From assembly GCA_949752745.1 (NCBI GenBank), contig OX457025.1, positions 52,547,869-52,611,868 of the forward strand: 64,000 nt of DNA, given 5' to 3'. Position numbers and translations under genes: made by a program. Positions 58,901 to 64,000 of this stretch are shown piece by piece. A model generated the notes under the pieces. That model had not been told where the DNA came from and made no database searches. It worked only from the letters and a program-made list of their open reading frames with translations. The DNA comes from Protula sp. h YS-2021. Lineage: Eukaryota > Annelida > Polychaeta > Sabellida > Serpulidae. Numbering within the stretch: the stretch's first letter is position 1; every line of letters begins with the position of its first letter.

Positions 58901-61900
58901 TTCATCAGGTACCGTTGAATGCGTTGGAGTGGGAACTGCAGAGCTCCTTTCGCTAAGGCTGTCGGGGCTCATAACCCTATGTCTCTTCTTGTGCCTGACA
59001 ACTGGGGTGGAGTAAATATCCTGAATTTCCGCATCTGATTCCTCACTTGAAATAAGTTTCTTGACTTTTCGCTTTTTTGGTGTTTTGGGAGGAGGTTGCG
59101 TATGTTTCTTTTTCTCCTTTTTGTATCCAGCATAATCTGGATCCTTTTCATCATCATCTTCCACAGAACTATCGTCGATTTTACATAAGGCTTCTGACTT
59201 GACTCTTCGAGGCAATTTCTTTACACGTTCTTTGCGTGAACCAAGACGGGAGGCTCGCATGTGTGGCAAAGGGACAGCAGATCTTGCCTCGGCTTCATCA
59301 AGGGAAAGCGGAGCCAAAATATCACTCTCTACAAATTGTTCTTCTGGTTCTTCAAGATTTGGTTCCAACGGTAGAACAGGGGCCAAACCTATTTCTTCCC
59401 TTACAAGAGAGATAGTTCCTGAAAAACATCACACAAAATTTCTATCACAATCAGCTGTCTGGGAGCTCACTCCCGCCCTTCAAGAAGAGAAAATACCAGA
59501 AAAAATTCTCCTTTAAACAACTAACTGGGAACTAACGAACCACAAGCCTTGTGTTCGCTCCTCATTGTGCACCGGAAAATTGGCAATTGACTTTACTTTA
59601 ACTGGAAACTGGGAACTTAATTTCAACAACAAGTGGTTTGAAACACATGGTATTTTTAAAGCACATTATTCTCATTATAAACGGCAGTGCATTTAAAATA
59701 CCTCTAGTTTCAAATTGAGGTGCTTCTGTAGTGTCAGGGGCTGGAAGGATTGCAGGTGGTCGAACTATCGTGTGTGGTAAATCGGGCTGGAAAAGCTTTC
59801 TTGGAGTTAACAATCTGTCTATAGCTGTCAGGTCTATGTTGCATATAGGGTCTGCATAAAGTACATTTATGGAAGTACTGCACTGACTGCTATTATTACA
59901 CAACAGCGCTGTAATTAGGCTTTACGAAAACCAATGTTTTAAATTTACCTCTTACTTATGAATCAACTCATTCCATAACTTGACATGCATTGTAGGTACA
60001 CAAGTTCTCATTAAACATGACAGTGTAGAAGGCTTTACAATTCGTTCACATAAGTGGCTAACAATTTAACATACCACTGGTTTCATCATCATGAAAGTCG
60101 TGTTGGATATTTACACCTTCCGGATTCAGTGTGCGGATGATGTCTGTCAACACAGCTAAAGGCATGGGACCTTTTTAAACAAGTTCAGCATTGATGTCTT
60201 TCATTTCGCTTTTAATTGTGCATACTACTTTTGGTTCAACAGAGGTTGATGACATGACAGAGGCAACCTTTTTGGGCGGTTCAGAGTGTCCCGTAACTAC
60301 AATTGTCACGCCGTCTCTGGCAGCATTCACACTCGTAATTTGCACGTCACTACTGGAACAAGGGCTACTAATTTCTTCATGCGCCACACGATGGAGGGGT
60401 TCTTTCTTCACCTGAACCAGGTCTTTACGAAATGGAATTTTTTCCTCAAATAAAAATTCCACAGAGCTACCACTATCGGCTAAGGACCGCACATCTTCAT
60501 TTTTTACGGGTGTTTGTGCCTGCGATTCGCGTGGACTGGGAACTTCATCACGGCCATCCTCTTCAACGGCTACACCTTCAACGCGTGCATACTCATCGAC
60601 TCCACCATGTGTGTGTGATTCACGTGAAGTGGGAACCACATCACCATAACCCTCTTCAACGATTGCAGCTTCGCGGCGTGGAGTGGGAGCCACACCATAG
60701 CCACCCTCTTCAACGACTGCAGATTCACCGTGAAGAGTTGGAGCCACATTGCCGCTACCCTCTTCAACAACAACAGCTTCGCGTGCATACTCATCGCCTC
60801 CACCATGTGTGTGCGATTCGGGTGAAGTGGGAACCACATCACCACCACCCTCTTCAACGACTGTAGCTTCACGGCGTGGAGTGGTAACCACACCATAGTC
60901 AACCTCTTCAACGACTGCAGATCCACCGTGTGGAGTGGGAACCACATCACCGCCACCCTCTTCAACGACCGCAGCTTCACCGCGTGGAGTGGAAATTACA
61001 TCACCTCCAGACCCTTCGACAACCACGACTGCGACTTCACCGCAATTATCTTGTTCACCTGCGTCAAGTGGATTTAATTATATAAATAACAAATTGTGCG
61101 GAATACATACATTAAGTTCTGACATTTGTTAACACTCCGTACATACGACATTTCAATGTTCAGTTAATTTTAGGAAGATTTTTATTATTTTTTCTATGAA
61201 TACTTTTTAAAAAGAAAAGTTCGAAATCCCATGGCACTGGGCGGTAAATTCTATTCCATATGGAAAAAATATAAGCTTCACCATTATCAGAGGACGCTGT
61301 TGTGGCTGTGGATGGCACTGCAAGTTCCTGGTCAGTTACAGCTGTTGAAAAAAAGCATGACTTACATATACTTGTTGGAGTAGTAATTGTGTTAGTCAGA
61401 TTTCTAAGATCATTGTTCTTTTTTTCTTTGGGGGGGGGGGGGGTTGGCATGATGAAACTTGCAAAAGCTCCAGACGGAGAACCGTGTCCGCCATACATTT
61501 TACAAATCAACTGCCAAATATGACCCACCATTATTTTCATTACCTCTCAAGGCATCTGCCAAATGCGATTGATCCCGTCGCAGAACTACTTTATTGGCTT
61601 CTGCCCAACTTCTCAAATACTCTTTTGATGGTCTCTTATTGTAGTTGTCTATTGAGAAAAAAGTCATAAAGGTGCGTATAATTGCTCAAACTACACGTAG
61701 TTACAACCTTTGTTCAAATTTCATTGCTACACGACATAATACACGCAAGAATGTACCACGAAATAGTATACAAGGTTTAAATTAGCAGGCTATCTTCGTT
61801 CTAATGCACTCAATAGATAGCCAAAAACATTACGCATAACACAGCACAGAACAAAATAGAACAAAGAACAGTTTTGAACACATTTTCAAATAAAACAACA

Positions 61901-62687
61901 GGTGAAACCGTCAACTGAGAACTTGCTTTAATTCATGAATCTTAACATGCATGGAAACTGGTATCTAAAGGAAGTTAAGAACTAGTTGGTGTCAAACTAA
62001 TTTCATTAAAAACACCATGCATTCAAATTTAAAGGGAAGCCTCTAGGACACTATTGTATTTTTTCCTTTCTACATGCAAACTTTGGTAAACTTCTTAATT
62101 AGCTGATCAATTACCAATATCAGCAGATTCAGGGAAAAGTTTAACTTTCCTAAAATTGCGCAGCGTCTCCGGTCTAGAAATTTATGTTATGTTATTCAAT
62201 TGCGAACCATATTTTGAACAGATTTTTTAATATCTGGGACAAGTATATAAATTTTCTACTGGCATGTTTTGCATGCATTAATCTTCTGCTTTTTACACTA
62301 TCGCTTCAATGAACACTGAATGGATCACAGAGAAGATCATATTTTATCAACTGGTTATGTAGAAAGAAGGCAGAAAGAGGCGAACGATATTCGCAAAAGT
62401 AACCGGAAGTTCAATTACGTGAACTTCCACAACTACTAACTTGATTCGTATTGGGTGTATCGGAAATGAAAAATCTAAACTCACTCGTATCTTTCGAAGC
62501 CAACGAATGTGTACATTATGGCCTTTTCTCCTTCTATCAACGATTCCACTTGACATGGCCACCATTTGTTTCTGAACAGCACAAGAACAATATCCCCTGG
62601 CCTGTATTTAGACAGGGGAATAGCTGATTCTTGCGGCCTGTCATTCCTCTCTCGTCTGGACAACTTCCAGCCCTTCTTTCTTGGCAT
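55687..62687 (-). CDS. PWWP/zinc-finger/tyrosine-recombinase gene, locus 2 (whole gene)
   Basis: Nine exons on the minus strand: 62,687-62,485, 61,632-61,544, 61,341-61,282, 61,058-60,075, 59,851-59,702, 59,418-56,920, 56,679-56,440, 56,268-56,149 and 55,919-55,687. Every junction from exon 2 on is phase 1. Order of parts: PWWP-like fold, Gly/Glu tandem repeats, basic/acidic linkers, C2H2 and C2HC fingers, tyrosine-recombinase core, two Myb/SANT-like modules. Expected to act on DNA in the nucleus; substrate unknown. One in-frame TAA (60,175-60,177) interrupts exon 4. It may be a nonsense allele, the end of a separate upstream gene, or lie in an unrecognised small intron. The recombinase family resembles Crypton-type enzymes. 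Intron content and the PWWP exon suggest a host-type gene, but this is inferred. Confidence 0.75.
56149..56268 (-). CDS. Locus 2 exon 8: linker
   Basis: A 120-nt exon, phase 1 to 1; acceptor gttgtgttgtag, donor TCCG|gtataa. Encodes PCIEKHEDKQKKAGVQSSDS and RKKRKGVK, an acidic/serine stretch then a basic cluster that could be a nuclear signal. Counterpart of 8,748-8,861. Confidence 0.7.
56440..56679 (-). CDS. Locus 2 exon 7: first Myb/SANT-like module
   Basis: Encodes GRGQTRKRQSGVQFTEIECE and a three-helix module with FKSELEKRELPG and ILQWLKNQMRKMGKKK; donor CCTG|gtaact. The in-frame acceptor is ttggaagaacag (exon from 56,679). A stronger acceptor, tttgtgctcag, lies 26 nt upstream (exon from 56,705) but shifts the frame and leads to a stop, so alternative use would truncate the protein before the DNA-binding modules. 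Confidence 0.7.
56920..59418 (-). CDS. Locus 2 exon 6: zinc fingers and tyrosine-recombinase core
   Basis: An uninterrupted 2,499-nt exon; acceptor gtttttcag, donor GAAG|gtaaac. It starts GTISLVREEIGLAPVLPLEP. Three perfect-length 35-residue repeats (RRRVMSPDSLSERSSAVPTP...) occupy 58,690-59,004. The C2H2 finger CVFCHKFYPKLARHFQQKH is at 58,580-58,645 and the C2HC finger CKFCGAMYTKEYLWRHQNVC at 58,305-58,372. The catalytic core has box I FNRKRSGEVE near 57,560, STKLRKHLATMSQ near 57,170-57,205 and FMGHDLRVHRDYYRLP near 57,080-57,125. The Tyr nine residues after the GH histidine is the expected nucleophile. Arg-Arg-His-Tyr are all present; the classical first His of HxxR is Thr. Box spacings (about 120 and 33 residues) fit the family. 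No damage seen. Confidence 0.85.
58690..59004 (-). repeat. Three 105-bp coding repeats
   Basis: tcaggtac.gttgaatgcgtt starts at 58,695, 58,800 and 58,905, an exact 105-bp period (35 codons) inside exon 6. Copies are nearly identical, so this is a recent in-frame expansion. Confidence 0.93.
59702..59851 (-). CDS. Locus 2 exon 5
   Basis: A 150-nt exon, phase 1 to 1; acceptor ctttatgcag, donor AGAG|gtattt. Encodes PICNIDLTAIDRLLTPRKLF and a proline-rich tail with APDTTEAPQFETR. Matches exon 3,322-3,474 of locus 1 in position only. Confidence 0.65.
60075..61058 (-). CDS. Locus 2 exon 4: Gly/Glu tandem-repeat region with in-frame TAA
   Basis: Acceptor cttgacgcag; donor CCAGTG|gtatgt. The first two thirds are about ten imperfect 18-20-residue repeats of the type AVVEEGGGDVVPTPHGES. 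Two longer units carry SHTHGGGDEYAR, giving a higher-order repeat (60,560-61,040). A Ser-rich acidic segment follows, then INAELV and TAA at 60,175-60,177. The same frame continues as KGPMPLAVLTDIIRTLNPEG to the donor. A cccatgcctttag acceptor-like site (phase 1) just after the stop could allow it to be spliced out, but no strong matching donor was seen. Confidence 0.7.
61282..61341 (-). CDS. Locus 2 exon 3
   Basis: A 60-nt exon, phase 1 to 1, between acceptor tttcaacag and donor AATG|gtgaag. Encodes VTDQELAVPSTATTASSDN, a disordered linker. Joins both neighbours in frame. Confidence 0.65.
61544..61632 (-). CDS. Locus 2 exon 2
   Basis: Encodes PSKEYLRSWAEANKVVLRRD and QSHLADALR; donor AGAG|gtaatg. 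Two acceptors are possible. The better one (tttctcaatag, exon from 61,648) does not fit the phase-2 donor of exon 1. The weaker one (aataagag, exon from 61,632) does. An extra exon between 61.7 and 62.4 kb is the alternative. It probably completes the C-terminal helices of the PWWP fold. Confidence 0.6.
62485..62687 (-). CDS. Locus 2 exon 1: PWWP-like domain
   Basis: Starts MPRKKGWKLSRRERND, then YRPGDIVLVLFRNKWWPCQV, where GDIV-x-FRNKWWP is the PWWP/Tudor-type beta-barrel signature (WWP in place of PWWP). PWWP folds read methylated histone tails and bind DNA. Donor TACGA|gtgagt leaves phase 2. A cagatg junction (ttgtattgtcag|ATG) suggests a possible upstream non-coding exon. The frame is open further upstream, but the ATG at 62,687 best fits the domain boundary. 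Confidence 0.7.
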
Positions 62688-64000
62688 CTGACAATACAAA
62701 AGAACGTGCCTATTGCTCTGTAAGGGCCTAGTTAATGTATATCTATAGAGTTCTTTTTTAAACGCGGTATAAAAATGAAGAAAATAAGGATTGATACACC
62801 CATACAAAACGCAAACTCTGCATTGAGAAAGAATCTTGAGTTTTCAACGCCTTGTATTTCGACTTGCAAGAATCAATCAGATGTTTTAGGAAAAGACGCA
62901 AGTGCCTGTGCCACAGATACATACAGGGCCAGTTTAAACTGTGTGCATAGAATCACAAAAAAAATCGACAAACATACAAAACATAAACACTGTGTGGAGA
63001 AAGAACCTACACTGATCCTGTGTATCATAACCCTACGGCGGAGACATTTGATAGCATGTGAACAAAAACGTTTGATTTGTTTATTGTTCTATCAGGTGAT
63101 TTAGGAACCTGCAGAAAGCATTATTATTATCCGTGGCGGGGGGGGGGGGGGCGACGGCGCACTTTGTCAATAGAGCTGTAAATAATAAACTATGAAAATT
63201 ATTATGTCAGTACTTAACGCTCGCTTTAACAATCAGATGGCCACGAGTACTTACAATTTATTCACTAGAAAAAACACAGGGTTCGTGCTTAACATTATTG
63301 ACAAGTACAAAGGGTGAAAAAACAAACACGAAACTACTTTTGCATGTGCCTCCGAGTTCGTGCTTTACATTACTTATAAGTAAAAATGATCTTGCTAAAC
63401 TGACAACAGTACATACCAAATAAAAACTTGCACAAAAGGTTTGATATAGTTACTTGGCATTTTAGCCAAAGTAAGAACCTAATGGAAGCGAAACTGGGGA
63501 TGGGTAACTTTGCCGCCGCGTGTAGAGACGGAATATCATCGGAAATTTGAAATATTTTAGCAAGACGTGTGCATGGAAACAGTTAATACATGTGAGATAC
63601 ACACTAATTTGACATCCTAACGTTCGAAATCTAGTTTTAAAGCCTCAAATAACCTGCTTTCGCGATGTACCAACAGGTAATGGCAACTCCCCTAATGTTA
63701 TAGTTCAAACAAGAACCTTCGGCAAAATTCACTTAATTCACTGCTAAACACTGCAAAATGATTTAACAAACAAACAAAAACTTAAACTGTCTGTGGAGTG
63801 AGAACCTAACTTTACCAGCAACTACTTTCGGAAACATTGGCACAAAAATATATTAGAAGCGAAAACCTATACAAGGAGCGTATTGAAATAAAACTTTTTA
63901 CCCAAGTTAACTTGAATTGCGCGGAATGCGAACCAGAAGTTTTACTTGAATCGGCCATTTTAAAAAAAAAAACTTGCAACAAACCCAATTAATCTGCGGA
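62688..64000. other. Upstream flank of locus 2, no gene seen
   Basis: It contains a G homopolymer at 63,137-63,151 and loosely spaced gaacct/gaaact/gagaacc words every 40-80 bp (for example 63,001, 63,111, 63,715), similar to the 3' flank. No clear promoter element. A 109-codon plus-strand frame at 62,775-63,104 is unrecognised. Confidence 0.4.

Noticed and set aside
57098..59516. Plus-strand open frames across 57.1-59.5 kb
   Set aside because: Antisense shadows of the locus 2 main exon, which has clear domain homology on the minus strand.

Overview
The window looks like a repeat-rich, AT-rich invertebrate nuclear genome. The evidence is spliced genes with GT-AG introns, long microsatellites, several satellite families, tRNA-derived SINEs, and fossils of Tc1, Tigger and probable Helitron elements. 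A marine lophotrochozoan such as a mollusc is my best guess. It rests on the repeat style and gene family and is not proven. No operon, bacterial or phage organisation is present.

Only two loci are convincing multi-exon genes, and they are paralogues facing each other across about 46 kb of repeats. Locus 1 (+, 3,322-9,332) and locus 2 (-, 62,687-55,687) share one architecture: an acidic/basic low-complexity N-terminal half, a C2H2 zinc finger, a C2HC finger, a tyrosine-recombinase (phage-integrase fold) catalytic core with R, TxxR, GH and Y boxes, and two C-terminal three-helix Myb/SANT-like modules on separate exons. Locus 2 adds an upstream PWWP-type exon and a glycine/glutamate tandem-repeat exon. 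Almost all introns in both genes are phase 1. Locus 1 is decayed: a SINE with a 12-bp target duplication sits inside its main exon, there are about four frameshifts in A-rich runs, and no PWWP exon was found. Locus 2 is open apart from one in-frame TAA at 60,175-60,177.

Layout: 1-1,308 is a 51-bp satellite. 1.3-3.3 kb is dispersed repeats. 3.3-9.3 kb is recombinase locus 1. 9.4-12.3 kb holds its duplicated 3' end and tandem repeats. 13.1-14.6 kb is a 155-bp satellite. 15.6-17.4 kb is a BED-like zinc-finger gene fragment overlapped by a MITE. 18.3-21.4 kb is three tandem arrays, including a second 51-bp array. 22.9-23.8 kb is a Tc1 element inserted into a tandem repeat. 29.4-30.5 kb is a Tigger fossil. 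31-35 kb holds microsatellites, SINEs and a 1.66-kb TIR element. 37-44 kb holds Helitron-like ends, MITEs and palindromic repeats. 47-48.6 kb holds a Tc1 fossil, a second MITE copy and a small hypothetical ORF. 49.7-55.3 kb is tandem repeats, including a 642-bp macrosatellite. 55.7-62.7 kb is recombinase locus 2. The last 1.3 kb is featureless.

The main biological interest is the recombinase pair: an intron-rich, host-like gene joining a chromatin-reader fold, zinc fingers and a tyrosine-recombinase core with most catalytic residues in place, each copy followed directly by tandem arrays.
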